Source of the DNA: CAG-1031 sp964391735
Lineage (GTDB): Bacteria > Bacteroidota > Bacteroidia > Bacteroidales > Muribaculaceae
NCBI GenBank assembly: GCA_964391735.1
Contig: CAYMNF010000001.1
Coordinates: forward strand, 31,106 to 95,105
DNA: 64,000 nt
Direction: 5' to 3'
Within the stretch, counting starts at the first letter, position 1. Every line of letters begins with the position of its first letter. Of the stretch, positions 26,387-36,236 are shown in pieces. The position numbers and the translations under genes were made by a program. The notes beneath the pieces were generated by a model. The model was not told where the DNA came from, searched no databases, and saw only the letters and a list, made by a program, of their open reading frames with translations.

Positions 26387-27619
26387 ATGTTCAAGGTTAA
26401 CGACAACTTTTTGAAGCTGCCCGGCAGTTATCTTTTCAGCGATATAGCAAGGAGAATTTCAGAGTTCAGCCGGGAGCACCCGCATGTTGAGATCATTCGC
26501 ATGGGAATCGGTGATGTTACCCGCCCGATATGCCCGGCCGTGGTGAGTGCGTTGCACGAGGCGGCCGAGGAGCAGAGTCGCGGGGAAAGTTTCCACGGGT
26601 ACGGTCCAGAGCAGGGGTATGATTTTCTGCGTGAGGCCATAGCGCAGACTGACTACCGCGCTCGCGGTGTTGAGATCTCAGCCGACGAGGTGTTTGTGAG
26701 TGACGGCGCCAAGAGCGACACCGGCAACTTTGGCGACATCCTGGCACTCAGTGACAAAATTGCGTTGACCGACCCCGTGTATCCGGTGTATATCGACACC
26801 AATGTTATGGCCGGCCGCGCCGGTGTCCTTGGCAAGGATGGTCGTTGGAGCAACATCGAATACCTGCCGTGCACGGCTGAGAACGGTTTTGTGCCGGCAC
26901 TGCCCGAACAGGCTCCCGATGTCATCTATTTGTGCTACCCCAATAACCCGACCGGCACCACCCTGACTCGCTCACAGCTGAAAGAGTGGGTTGAATATGC
27001 CCTTGTTAACGGTGCGCTGATACTGTTTGACGCAGCTTATGAGGCATATATCACCGAGGATGATGTGCCCCACAGTATCTATGAGATAGAGGGAGCAAAA
27101 CGTTGTGCCGTGGAGTTCCGCTCATTCTCAAAGACCGCCGGTTTCACCGGCCTGCGCTGCGGGTATACAGTAGTGCCCAAGGAACTTATGGGTGAGGACA
27201 GCGAGGGCAACCCGGTGAGCATGCACAAACTGTGGAACCGTAGGCAGACCACCAAATTCAACGGTGCAAGTTACGTGATACAGAAAGGAGCTGCAGCCAT
27301 ATACACCGATAAGGGCCAACGCCAGGTGCGAGAGGGGGTTGAATACTACATGGAGAATGCCCGCATCATGCGCGAGGCCATGGTTGCACTCGGCATTGAG
27401 GCTTTTGGCGGCATCAACTCGCCATATGTATGGCTGAAGACCCCGGCAGGGATGTCAAGCTGGCAATTCTTTGACGCCCTGCTGCACAACACCGGGGTGG
27501 TTGGTACACCCGGCGTAGGGTTCGGCCCCAGCGGTGAAGGATACTTCCGCCTGACGGCCTTTAACACCCACGAGGCCACCCGCCGGGCAATGGAGAGATT
27601 CGCTGATCTGAAACTCTGA
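26387..27619 (+). CDS. dapL: LL-diaminopimelate aminotransferase
   Basis: A PLP enzyme that turns tetrahydrodipicolinate into LL-diaminopimelate in one step, bypassing the acylated dapD/C/E route. Length 410 residues, fold type I. Features are FKVNDNFLKLPGSYLFSDIARR at the N-terminus, CYPNNPTGTTLTR, and the PLP Lys in SFSKTAGFTGLRCGY. Family enzymes with this N-terminus are DapL. Together with dapF just upstream it gives a complete LL-DAP to meso-DAP module. It has no clear TAnnTTTG box in the 93 nt before it. Confidence 0.95.
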   Translation: MFKVNDNFLKLPGSYLFSDIARRISEFSREHPHVEIIRMGIGDVTRPICPAVVSALHEAAEEQSRGESFHGYGPEQGYDFLREAIAQTDYRARGVEISADEVFVSDGAKSDTGNFGDILALSDKIALTDPVYPVYIDTNVMAGRAGVLGKDGRWSNIEYLPCTAENGFVPALPEQAPDVIYLCYPNNPTGTTLTRSQLKEWVEYALVNGALILFDAAYEAYITEDDVPHSIYEIEGAKRCAVEFRSFSKTAGFTGLRCGYTVVPKELMGEDSEGNPVSMHKLWNRRQTTKFNGASYVIQKGAAAIYTDKGQRQVREGVEYYMENARIMREAMVALGIEAFGGINSPYVWLKTPAGMSSWQFFDALLHNTGVVGTPGVGFGPSGEGYFRLTAFNTHEATRRAMERFADLKL

Positions 27620-27670
27620 CACAGAAATACACATATCATAATAGGGACATAACGAAAAAGGAAAAAAGAG

Positions 27671-29860
27671 ATGTCAAGTTTACGATTCAAGGTTGTTGAA
27701 GAGGCGTCAAACCGCAAGGCCGTGCCGGTGCAGCTGCCCGAGACGCGCGCCACAGAGTATTACGGGTGCAAGGTATTCAACCGCAAGAAGATGTTTGAGT
27801 ACCTGCCGCGCGAGACATACGAGGCATTGGTACGCGCCATAGAGAACAAGGAGCCCCTGCCGCGTGAGTATGCCGACTCGGTTGCCGAGGGGATGAAGCG
27901 TTGGGCCATTGATAACGGTGCGCGGCATTATACCCACTGGTTTCAGCCGCTGACTGAGGCTACTGCCGAGAAACATGATGCCTTCATTGAGCATGACGGC
28001 AACGGCAGCGTTATAGAGTCCTTCACGGGCAAACTGTTGGTACAGCAGGAGCCTGACGCCTCGTCGTTCCCCAACGGCGGTATCCGCAACACCTTCGAGG
28101 CCCGCGGGTATTCAGCATGGGACATCTCTTCACCGGCATTCCTGATGGGTCGCACCCTCTGTATCCCCACTGTGTTCATCTCATACACCGGTGAGGCCCT
28201 TGACTACAAGACCCCGTTGTTGCGCGCCCTGGCTGCCGTTGACAAGGCTGCCACCGGTGTGGCAAGGTATTTTGATCCCACGGTTGAGCATGTGCAGAGT
28301 AACCTCGGTTGGGAGCAGGAGTACTTCTTGGTTGACGAGGCTTTGTATGCCGCGCGTCCTGACCTTGCATTGACGGGCCGAACCCTGATGGGCCATGAGA
28401 GCGCCAAGAATCAGCAGCTTGAGGACCACTATTTCGGGGCAATCCCCTCACGTGTCGACGCCTTTATGCTTGACCTTGAGATTGAGGCTCAGAAACTTGG
28501 CATACCCAGCAAGACACGTCATAACGAGGTGGCTCCCAACCAGTTTGAGCTTGCCCCGATATTCGAGGAGACCAACCTTGCCAATGACCATAACATGGTT
28601 ATGATGTCATTGATACATGAGGTTGCGCGTCGCCACAACTTCCGCGTGCTTTTGCATGAGAAACCCTTCGCCGGCATAAACGGGTCCGGTAAGCACAACA
28701 ACTGGAGCTTGGGTACTGACAAGGGTACACTGTTGATGTCACCGGGTAAGACACCCATGGACAACTTGCAGTTTATGACCTTTGTGGTAAACGTTATGGC
28801 CGCTGTACACCGCCACAATGCGTTGCTGAAGGCGTCAATCATGTCGGCCACAAACGCACACCGTCTTGGCGCCAATGAGGCACCCCCGGCCATCATATCA
28901 ATCTTCACCGGGTCACAGTTGGCCAAGGCACTTGATGACATTGTCAACAGCACCAATGATGACCTCATCAACCTGTCGGGCAAAGAGAAGGTAAGTCTGA
29001 ATCTGTCAGAGATACCCGAGCTATTGATTGATAACACCGACCGTAACCGCACATCGCCGTTCGCCTTCACGGGCAACCGCTTTGAGTTCCGCGCCGTGGG
29101 GTCGTCAGCCAACTGTGCCTCAGCCATGATAGCGCTGAATGCTGCCGTTGCCGAGCAATTGAATGAGTTCAAGGAGAAGGTTGATGCCCGGTTAGCTAAC
29201 GGCGAGGAGCTGGTTCACGCCCTGTTGGCCGAGATACGTGATCTGGCCCGCAAGTCGGCCCCCATACACTTTGACGGCAACGGGTACAGCGACGAGTGGA
29301 AAGAGGAGGCTCGCCGCCGCGGCCTTGACTGCGAGACATCCGTACCCCTGATTTTTGACGCATACCTAAGTGAGTCATCCCGCAAGATGTTCACCTCAAC
29401 CGGTGTAATGAGTGAGAGGGAGCTCGAGGCCCGCAATGAGATAAAGTGGGAGATGTACACCAAGAAGATCCAGATTGAGGCCCGCGTTCTCGGGGACCTT
29501 GCCATCAACCACATCATCCCGGTGGCATCGCGCTACATGTCCCTGCTGCTTGACAACGTGTATAAAACCGAGACTCTTTTCCCGGGCGAAAAAGGCAAGG
29601 ATATGGCATCCTTGGCAAAGGAGTCGATCGAGGAGATTGTTGAGCATAACAAGGCCATACGCCGTGATGTGACTGCGATGGTCGAGGCCCGCAAGGCTGC
29701 CAACCGCATCACTGACGAGCGTGAGAAGGCTATAGCTTATCATGACACTGTGGCTCCCTACCTTGACAAGATTCGCCATCACATTGACAAGCTTGAGCTG
29801 ATTATTGACAACGAGATGTGGCCGCTGCCCAAATACAGAGAATTGCTGTTTATACGCTGA
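27671..29860 (+). CDS. glnN: Type III glutamine synthetase
   Basis: Makes glutamine from glutamate, ammonia and ATP. Length 729 residues, as in the large GSIII of Bacteroidetes rather than the 450-residue GSI. The N-terminal GSIII domain is followed by the catalytic core with IPSKTRHNEVAPNQFELAPI, FAGINGSGKHNNWS and GNRFEFRAVGSSANCAS. The long C-terminal extension (from about 560) is also typical. It lies 51 nt after dapL and 46 nt before the purF-like gene, so ammonia assimilation and glutamine use sit side by side. Confidence 0.97.
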   Translation: MSSLRFKVVEEASNRKAVPVQLPETRATEYYGCKVFNRKKMFEYLPRETYEALVRAIENKEPLPREYADSVAEGMKRWAIDNGARHYTHWFQPLTEATAEKHDAFIEHDGNGSVIESFTGKLLVQQEPDASSFPNGGIRNTFEARGYSAWDISSPAFLMGRTLCIPTVFISYTGEALDYKTPLLRALAAVDKAATGVARYFDPTVEHVQSNLGWEQEYFLVDEALYAARPDLALTGRTLMGHESAKNQQLEDHYFGAIPSRVDAFMLDLEIEAQKLGIPSKTRHNEVAPNQFELAPIFEETNLANDHNMVMMSLIHEVARRHNFRVLLHEKPFAGINGSGKHNNWSLGTDKGTLLMSPGKTPMDNLQFMTFVVNVMAAVHRHNALLKASIMSATNAHRLGANEAPPAIISIFTGSQLAKALDDIVNSTNDDLINLSGKEKVSLNLSEIPELLIDNTDRNRTSPFAFTGNRFEFRAVGSSANCASAMIALNAAVAEQLNEFKEKVDARLANGEELVHALLAEIRDLARKSAPIHFDGNGYSDEWKEEARRRGLDCETSVPLIFDAYLSESSRKMFTSTGVMSERELEARNEIKWEMYTKKIQIEARVLGDLAINHIIPVASRYMSLLLDNVYKTETLFPGEKGKDMASLAKESIEEIVEHNKAIRRDVTAMVEARKAANRITDEREKAIAYHDTVAPYLDKIRHHIDKLELIIDNEMWPLPKYRELLFIR

Positions 29861-29906
29861 TGGCCTCAATCACCGTTGAAACGACATAATTACTTGACAG
29901 AGATAG

Positions 29907-31793
29907 ATGGAACCGTTGAAGCATGAATGCGGTGTGGCAATCATAAGGTTGCTGAAGCCGCTGTCATACTACAAAGAGAAGTACGGCACCTACCGTTGGG
30001 CGCTGAACAAACTGTATCTGCTGATGGAAAAGCAACACAACCGCGGGCAGGAGGCTGCCGGCATCGGCGTTGTGAAGCTCCACACCCACGCCGGCCAGGA
30101 ATACGTTTTTCGTGAACGAGCCTTGGGCGCGGGTGCCATCCAAGAGATATTTGACAAGATTGGGCCTGAGGTTGAAAAGGGCCTTGCGCATGCCACCACG
30201 CCACAAGAGGTTGATGAGCATGTGCCCTTTATCGGTGAAATATACATGGGGCACCTGCGATATTCAACCACCGGGCGCGCCGGCATGAGTTATGTCCACC
30301 CGTTTTTGCGTCGCAACAACTGGCCGGCACGCAATCTGCTGTTGTGCGGCAACTTCAACATGACAAATACCGACCGCATATTTGACGCGTTGATTGCCAA
30401 GGGACAGCACCCGCGCCTGTACAGCGACACCATTGCGCTGCTTGAGCAGTTGGGCTATGCCCTGGACCATGAAAATCACCGCATATACCGCGAGCTGCGT
30501 GACGAGTTGAGGGAGCCGCAACTGTCGCTTGAGATTGAGGACCGTGTGGACATGTGCCGGGTACTGAAACAAACGGCACCCGGCTGGGACGGCGGGTTTG
30601 TGATATGTGGTGCCACGGGAAGCGGCAGCATGTTCGTTATCAGGGACCGCCACGGCATACGCCCGGCATTTTTCTATGCCAACGATGAGGTTGTTGTCGT
30701 GGCCTCAGAGCGGCCGGTGATACAAACCGTCATGAACATTCCCCGCCGAGATGTGCGTGAACTCACACCCGGCACAGCCTTGATAGTAACCAAGAAAGGG
30801 GAGTTGAGTCTGGTGGACATCCTCGGCCAAAGGGAGAACCGTCGCTGCTCATTTGAGCGAATATACTTCAGCCGCGGAAGCGATGCCGAGATTTATCGCG
30901 AGCGCAAGTCGCTTGGCCGGCTATTGGCCCCCCAGGTTACCCGCGCCCTCGACAACAAGTTTGACGACGCGGTATTCTCATTTATCCCCAACACTGCCGA
31001 AGTTGCGTTTATCGGGATGGTAGAGGGGCTTGAGAGCGAACTTGACCGGTTGAAGACTGACGAGATTTTGCAGTTGCAACAAAAGGGTGAGCTCAATGAT
31101 AGGACTCTTGCCGAGATTATGCAACGCAAGCTGCGCATCGAGAAGGTTGCCATCAAGGATATCAAGTTGCGCACGTTTATTGCCGAGGGCACAAGCCGCA
31201 ATGACCTTGCCGCCCATGTCTATGACGTGACGTACGGCATTATCCGTAATGATGTTGACACATTGGTGGTGATTGATGACTCAATTGTGCGCGGTACCAC
31301 ACTGCGCCAGTCAATCCTTAAGATGCTTGACCGCCTGCACCCAGCTCGCATTATTATTGTAAGTTCCTCACCGCAGGTGCGTTACCCCGACTGTTACGGT
31401 ATCGACATGAGCCGTTTGGGAGAGTTTATCGCTTTCCGCGCAGCCATTGAACTGCTGAAGGAGAGTGGCCGCGGACATATCCTTGAGGAGGTGTACTATG
31501 AGTGTAAAGCTATGGCAGACGCGCCCGATGCTGAGCTGCGTAACTGCGTGAAGGCGATTTATGCCCCGTTTACCGATGAGGAGTTGTCGGCTAAAATCGT
31601 TGAGATGCTCACGCCGCCTGACACCAACGCCCGGGTTGACATCATTTATCAGACACTGGAGAATATGCACAAAGCGGTGCCCGATTGCCCCGGTGACTGG
31701 TATTTCTCAGGCGATTATCCGACATCGGGCGGCATACGCCTTGTCAACCGAGCCTACGTCAACTTCTATGAAGGCAGTCCCGAAAAACGTTAA
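29907..31793 (+). CDS. Amidophosphoribosyltransferase-family protein (PurF-like, long form)
   Basis: Belongs to the family that transfers the amide N of glutamine to PRPP, the first step of purine synthesis. Length 628 residues, longer than the usual 470-510. The N-terminal nucleophile Cys is at residue 8 in HECGVAI, implying removal of a short propeptide. The class II glutaminase domain has NRGQEAAGIG and MGHLRYSTTGR. The phosphoribosyltransferase site is VVIDDSIVRGTT. An insertion of about 100 residues lies between the domains (DRLKTDEILQLQQKGEL region). The long form occurs as a second homologue in Bacteroidales, so it may not be the only PurF of the cell. Confidence 0.88.
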   Translation: MEPLKHECGVAIIRLLKPLSYYKEKYGTYRWALNKLYLLMEKQHNRGQEAAGIGVVKLHTHAGQEYVFRERALGAGAIQEIFDKIGPEVEKGLAHATTPQEVDEHVPFIGEIYMGHLRYSTTGRAGMSYVHPFLRRNNWPARNLLLCGNFNMTNTDRIFDALIAKGQHPRLYSDTIALLEQLGYALDHENHRIYRELRDELREPQLSLEIEDRVDMCRVLKQTAPGWDGGFVICGATGSGSMFVIRDRHGIRPAFFYANDEVVVVASERPVIQTVMNIPRRDVRELTPGTALIVTKKGELSLVDILGQRENRRCSFERIYFSRGSDAEIYRERKSLGRLLAPQVTRALDNKFDDAVFSFIPNTAEVAFIGMVEGLESELDRLKTDEILQLQQKGELNDRTLAEIMQRKLRIEKVAIKDIKLRTFIAEGTSRNDLAAHVYDVTYGIIRNDVDTLVVIDDSIVRGTTLRQSILKMLDRLHPARIIIVSSSPQVRYPDCYGIDMSRLGEFIAFRAAIELLKESGRGHILEEVYYECKAMADAPDAELRNCVKAIYAPFTDEELSAKIVEMLTPPDTNARVDIIYQTLENMHKAVPDCPGDWYFSGDYPTSGGIRLVNRAYVNFYEGSPEKR

Positions 31794-31820
31794 GCCTACC
31801 CCTTAATTAGTTACACAAAT

Positions 31821-31858
31821 AAAATACCCAAACGTGCTATCCGCGTTTGGGTATTTTT
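31821..31858. terminator. Bidirectional terminator between the purF-like gene and fabH
   Basis: AAAATACCCAAACG (31821-31834) and CGTTTGGGTATTTT (31844-31857) form a 14-bp stem with A- and T-runs on the two sides, so it can end both convergent transcripts. Confidence 0.85.
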
Positions 31859-31900
31859 GTATGTCTTAGTTTAATATAAAGGAGGTAGGTGGCCTACTTG

Positions 31901-32878
31901 TTACCAAATGATGTAGACAGCGCCCCAGGTGTATCCGGCGCCAAAGGCGGTGAGGACAATGTTGTCACCTTTTTTCAGGATGTCCTTGTGCTCATCAAGA
32001 CACAGGGGGATGGAAGCCGCCGAGGTGTTACCATATTTCTCAATATTTACCAGCACCTTTTTGCGGGGCACACCCATGCGGTCAGCCACAGCCTCAATGA
32101 TGCGGAGGTTTGCCTGGTGGGGTACCACCCAGTCAACGGTCTGTGCCGTGAGCTTGTTGCGCTTCATCACATCCTCAGATGACGAGAGCATGTCCATGAC
32201 AGCGTTTTTGTAGACGTTGCGGCCATCCTGGATAATGAAGTGGAGTCCTTTCTCAACAGTGGCTTTTGTGGCCGGCATCACTGAGCCCCCCGCGGGCATC
32301 CACAGGTGCTCCATTCCGTCATGGTCAACGTGGAAAACGCTGTCAATGACACCCTCGCGGCGGGTTGAGGGCTCAAGCAGCATACATCCCGATGCGTCAC
32401 CGAACAGAGCGCATGTCGACCGGTCCTCATAATTCACCATTGATGACATTTTCTCAGCAGCGACAACCACCACCTTTTTCTTGAGTCCTGAACGGATGTA
32501 TGCGGCACCGTCCTGCAGGGCCACGAGGAACCCGGTGCAGGCAGCCTGGATGTCATAGGCGTAAGCGTTCTTCAGCCCGCACTCCCCGGCAATGATTGAG
32601 CCGGTTGAGGGGAAACGGAAGTCGGGGTTTGAGGTAGCGCAAATCAGCAGGTCAACATCCTTTGGCGAGGTCTTTGTTGATTTCAGCAATCTTTTAACGG
32701 CCTGAATACCCAGGTATGATGAGCCGGAATGTTTCTTGCGCAGGATTCGGCGTTCTTTGATGCCCACGCGGGTGGTTATCCACTCATCGCTGGTGTCAAC
32801 CATTTTTGCCAAAGTCTGGTTGTCCAGAATGTCATCGGGGGCGTAGGAGGCCACCCCGGCAATTTTAGCGTATATCAT
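31901..32878 (-). CDS. fabH: 3-oxoacyl-[ACP] synthase III
   Basis: Starts fatty-acid synthesis by condensing an acyl-CoA primer with malonyl-ACP. Length 325 residues. The thiolase-fold active site is complete: Cys in QAACTGFLVAL, His in VPHQANLRI and Asn in YGNTSAASIPL. It is the last gene of the yceD-rpmF-fabH group. A 199-nt gap separates it from rpmF, without a clear TAnnTTTG box; plsX, often found at this place in other phyla, is absent. A terminator follows. Confidence 0.96.
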   Translation of the reverse strand: MIYAKIAGVASYAPDDILDNQTLAKMVDTSDEWITTRVGIKERRILRKKHSGSSYLGIQAVKRLLKSTKTSPKDVDLLICATSNPDFRFPSTGSIIAGECGLKNAYAYDIQAACTGFLVALQDGAAYIRSGLKKKVVVVAAEKMSSMVNYEDRSTCALFGDASGCMLLEPSTRREGVIDSVFHVDHDGMEHLWMPAGGSVMPATKATVEKGLHFIIQDGRNVYKNAVMDMLSSSEDVMKRNKLTAQTVDWVVPHQANLRIIEAVADRMGVPRKKVLVNIEKYGNTSAASIPLCLDEHKDILKKGDNIVLTAFGAGYTWGAVYIIW

Positions 32879-33077
32879 TGTTGAGAGTTCGGTTAAACCT
32901 CTTTATATGATGTGGTTATAATTTTTGAGGGGGAGAGTCTGAGCGGTCAGTTACATTTACAGTTAACGGGGATGGGCACAACAACGGCTTGTTGCCGTTT
33001 TGGGCCCTTCCCGTATATCTGTCAGGCTATGTCGCTGTGACGTATCAGGTCAACGAAGCGTTATGCCCGGCGGGGTG

Positions 33078-33263
33078 TCAGACAGCAGCCTCTTTTTCAA
33101 TAACAACGCGGCCGCGATAGAAACCGCATTCGGGGCAAACGCAGTGGTAAACATGCCAAGAGCCGCAGTTGGGGCAGATGGCAATCGTAGGCATTTTGGC
33201 AGTGTCGTGGGTGCGGCGTTTTGCCGTGCGGGTCTTTGACTGTTTTCGTTTAGGATGTGCCAT
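33078..33263 (-). CDS. rpmF: 50S ribosomal protein L32
   Basis: A 61-residue protein of the large ribosomal subunit. The typical start AHPKRKQSKTRTAKRR is followed by a four-Cys zinc ribbon (CPNCGSWHVYHCVCPECG), so it is the zinc-binding C+ form. Its place after yceD and before fabH is conserved in many bacteria. Confidence 0.96.
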   Translation of the reverse strand: MAHPKRKQSKTRTAKRRTHDTAKMPTIAICPNCGSWHVYHCVCPECGFYRGRVVIEKEAAV

Positions 33264-33396
33264 TTGTTACTTCTTTCTTTTGGCGGATGCCTTTGCGGGG
33301 AATCTCCGGGTGGGGAGGGGGCTCGGGCAGTCCGGTGTGTTATGGATTGTTATTTTTGTTTCGTTCTTTACAGGTGTCAGGTAGAGGAGGGGAGGG

Positions 33397-33999
33397 TTAA
33401 TCTTCGGCAGCGTCAGAGCCTAACCCCTTGAGTGCATCCCAGCGGGGATCGTTGGCGGCATCCTCGGCCTCAAGGCGCGTTTCTTCAATCAGGTCCTCAT
33501 CGGCGGGGTCCTCATCAGCACTCTTGGCGCGGTGACTGTTGAGGCGCTGAGTCATGGCCCGGTTGCACTGGCCGGCCGGGTGTACGTGCCGCATGGGTAG
33601 CGACAGGGTAACGGTGTCGTTCAACAGATAAGCGATGTTGAGCGAGGGGTCTGAGGAGGGGATTACCAAAATGTCGTCTGTAGAGTCATCATAAGACTCG
33701 CCAAAGCGCACTGTCAGGGTATACTGTGTGTCAACCGGCCACACCAAATCATCCAGGCAACGGTCACACAGCAGTGTCACGGTGCCCTTGACGTCCATGG
33801 TGATGTAGTAGTCGCCGTGGCGCACATCAATGTCAACGCCCACCTTCAGGTCAGCACTATGGATGTCGGGATTCTCCATATTCTTGAAGAATTCCGTACC
33901 CATGGTCATGTCATAGTGATGTTTACCCTGGGCGAGGCCCTGAAGCCTGATGTTGTATTGTGCGAATTTACCCAATTTTGTTTGTTCAAACCCGGGCAT
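33397..33999 (-). CDS. DUF177 / YceD-family protein
   Basis: A 200-residue cytosolic protein of the YceD (DUF177) family, linked to large-subunit rRNA maturation in other bacteria. It carries the conserved motif TLLCDRCLDDLVWPV with a CxxC. Its N-terminus (GFEQTKLGKFAQYNIRLQGLAQGKHHYD) is typical of Bacteroidetes. The acidic C-terminus (SADEDPADEDLIEETRLEAEDAANDPRWDALKGL) contains the conserved final DPRWDALK. The first gene of the yceD-rpmF-fabH group, with a good promoter 22 nt upstream. Confidence 0.92.
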   Translation of the reverse strand: MPGFEQTKLGKFAQYNIRLQGLAQGKHHYDMTMGTEFFKNMENPDIHSADLKVGVDIDVRHGDYYITMDVKGTVTLLCDRCLDDLVWPVDTQYTLTVRFGESYDDSTDDILVIPSSDPSLNIAYLLNDTVTLSLPMRHVHPAGQCNRAMTQRLNSHRAKSADEDPADEDLIEETRLEAEDAANDPRWDALKGLGSDAAED

Positions 34000-34021
34000 G
34001 GTTGTTCCGGGAAAAACTGTG

Positions 34022-34052
34022 CAAAATTACGCAAAAACTCTGAACTGCCAAA
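34022..34052 (-). promoter_or_regulatory. Candidate promoter of the yceD-rpmF-fabH group
   Basis: Minus-strand TTTG (34052-34049), 19-nt spacer, TAATTTTG (34029-34022), a close match to the Bacteroidetes consensus, 22 nt before the yceD start. Confidence 0.65.
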
Positions 34053-34119
34053 ATCCGCCGCGCTTTTTCGCTTTTTTTATATCTCAATAGCCTAAGAGGC
34101 GCGATCTATGACAGGTTGC

Positions 34120-34135
34120 ATGACATAAACGTCAT
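34120..34135. promoter_or_regulatory. Palindrome upstream of htpG, possible operator
   Basis: ATGAC-ATAAAC-GTCAT, a perfect 5+5 bp inverted repeat about 28 nt upstream of the htpG -7 box. No family of regulator can be named from this. Confidence 0.3.
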
Positions 34136-34162
34136 AAAATTTAACAATTAGGGCGTTGGCAA

Positions 34163-34170
34163 TATTTTTG
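34163..34170 (+). promoter_or_regulatory. Candidate -7 box of htpG
   Basis: TATTTTTG, matching TAnnTTTG, about 60 nt before the htpG ATG. No heat-shock CIRCE element is present. Confidence 0.45.
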
Positions 34171-34229
34171 TTTCAGGTGTTATAATAGAAGATGATAAAA
34201 CTATTGAAGTAAATTAACCCATAATACAT

Positions 34230-36236
34230 ATGTCAACACAAAAACAAGGAACCATAGGTGTTACCACCGAGAATATCTTCCCGGTAATTAAAAAGTTCTT
34301 ATACTCAGACCACGAAATATTTTTGCGCGAGTTGGTGTCAAATGCCGTTGATGCCACCCAAAAGCTGAAGACCCTGGCCTCATTCGGCGACTTCAAGGGC
34401 TCAACCGATAACCTGAAAGTGCGCGTCACCATTGACAAAGAGAAAGGCACGTTGACGGTTAGTGATAACGGTATAGGCATGACGCGTGATGAGATTGACA
34501 AGTACATCAATCAGATAGCCTTCTCGGGCGCTGAGGAGTTCTTGGCAAAATTCAAGGATACAGCCAATACCATTATCGGCCACTTCGGTTTGGGCTTCTA
34601 TTCAGCCTTTATGGTCGCCAAGAAGGTTGAGATCGTCACCCGCAGCTATAAGGAGGACGCACAGGCAGTGCGCTGGGAGTGTGACGGCTCGCCCGTGTAC
34701 ACCATGGAGGATGCCGAGCGCGACACGCACGGTACCGATGTGATATTGTATATTGACGATGATGACAAGGAGTTTCTTGAGCAGGCGCGCATTGATGCGC
34801 TGCTGAAGAAGTATTGCCGCTTCCTGCCCGTCCCCGTTGAGAGTGGAGATAAGATTGTCAATGCCACACAGCCCTTATGGACAAAGAAGCCGGCAGATTT
34901 GACAGACGATGATTATCGCGAGTTTTACCGTGAGCTGTATCCCGGCCAGGAGGACCCCCTGTTCTGGATTCACCTCAACGTTGACTATCCCTTCACGCTT
35001 ACCGGCATACTGTTCTTCCCCAAGATCAAGAATAATCTGGACATCAGGAAGGACAGGATACAGTTGTATTGTAACCAGGTGTATGTCACCGACTCGGTTG
35101 AGGGCGTTGTCCCCGAGTTCATGATGTTATTGCAGGGTGTGATTGACTCGCCTGATATCCCGCTGAATGTTAGCCGTTCATATCTGCAGAGCGACTCAGC
35201 CGTCAAGAAGATTTCAGGGTACATAACCAAGAAGGTGGCCGACCGACTGGATTGGCTGTTCAAGGAGAACCGGTCAGACTTTGAGAAGAAGTGGGATGAC
35301 ATTCGCCTGTTTATACAGTATGGTATGCTCACCGACACCAAGTTCTGTGACGCCGCCATGAAGTTTGTCCTGCTGAAGGACACCGCCGGCGACTTCTTCT
35401 CGCTGGAACAGTATAAGGAACTGACCGCCCCCGAGCAGACCGACAAGGATGGCACCTTAGTATGGCTGTATGCCACCAATGAGGAGGCTCAATACACCTA
35501 CATCAAGGAGGCCAACGCCCGCGGCTACAATGTTCTGTTGTTGGACGGCCAGTTGGACACACATTTTGTGGGGCTCCTCGAGCAGAAACTCGACAAGACC
35601 CGTCTTGTCCGCGTTGACTCTGACACTGTTGACCGTATTATCGACAAGGGGCTGACAAAGGAAACCGGCCTTACCCCCGATGAGGTTGATGTATTCTCAA
35701 CCATGTTCCGCAGCGTTGTTCCCGAGCTGCCCAAGTCAGAATTCTTTGTGACCTTCGAGGCACTGAACGCTGATGCCAATCCTGTGCTTATCACTACCCA
35801 GGAGTATATGCGCCGAATGAAGGAGATGGCCGCCACCCAGCCTGGTATGTCCTTCTATGACAGCATGCCCGATATGTACAGTATGATTGTCAACGTCAAC
35901 AACCCGTTGGTAATGAAGGTGCTTGACGAGGCACGCAAAGACCTGCTGCCGCGCACCGAGCCCCTTGCAAAGCAACTTGCTGAGGCTGATGAGAAGCTCA
36001 AGGCCCTTGCCGAGAAGAAAGACTCAGCCGACAAGGATGCGGATGAGGGCGAAAAGAAACACCTGCAGGAGGAGATGACACACCTGCGTGCCGAGCGTGA
36101 GAAGGCCGTCAAGGCATATGCCGCAGAGCAGCCCCTGGCAAAACAGGTGGTTGACCTGGCACTCCTGGCCAACGGTTTGCTGAAGGGGCAGCCCCTGAGC
36201 GACTTTATCAGCCGCTCGGTGGCACTGCTCAAATAA
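34230..36236 (+). CDS. htpG: Molecular chaperone HtpG (Hsp90)
   Basis: An ATP-dependent dimeric chaperone. Length 668 residues. The N-terminal GHKL ATPase has LRELVSNAVDATQKL, VSDNGIGMTRDEI, and the GHFGLGFYSAFMVA lid motif. The middle domain (PLWTKKPADLTDDDYREFY) and the C-terminal dimerisation part follow. A Lys/Glu-rich stretch of about 60 residues (LKALAEKKDSADKDADEGEK) lies near the C-terminus. The stop overlaps the end of the convergent NSS transporter gene by 8 nt. Confidence 0.97.
   Translation: MSTQKQGTIGVTTENIFPVIKKFLYSDHEIFLRELVSNAVDATQKLKTLASFGDFKGSTDNLKVRVTIDKEKGTLTVSDNGIGMTRDEIDKYINQIAFSGAEEFLAKFKDTANTIIGHFGLGFYSAFMVAKKVEIVTRSYKEDAQAVRWECDGSPVYTMEDAERDTHGTDVILYIDDDDKEFLEQARIDALLKKYCRFLPVPVESGDKIVNATQPLWTKKPADLTDDDYREFYRELYPGQEDPLFWIHLNVDYPFTLTGILFFPKIKNNLDIRKDRIQLYCNQVYVTDSVEGVVPEFMMLLQGVIDSPDIPLNVSRSYLQSDSAVKKISGYITKKVADRLDWLFKENRSDFEKKWDDIRLFIQYGMLTDTKFCDAAMKFVLLKDTAGDFFSLEQYKELTAPEQTDKDGTLVWLYATNEEAQYTYIKEANARGYNVLLLDGQLDTHFVGLLEQKLDKTRLVRVDSDTVDRIIDKGLTKETGLTPDEVDVFSTMFRSVVPELPKSEFFVTFEALNADANPVLITTQEYMRRMKEMAATQPGMSFYDSMPDMYSMIVNVNNPLVMKVLDEARKDLLPRTEPLAKQLAEADEKLKALAEKKDSADKDADEGEKKHLQEEMTHLRAEREKAVKAYAAEQPLAKQVVDLALLANGLLKGQPLSDFISRSVALLK

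Noticed and set aside
27620..27670. Separate glnN promoter with nitrogen control
   Set aside because: The 51-nt gap holds no TAnnTTTG box or palindrome that I could support.
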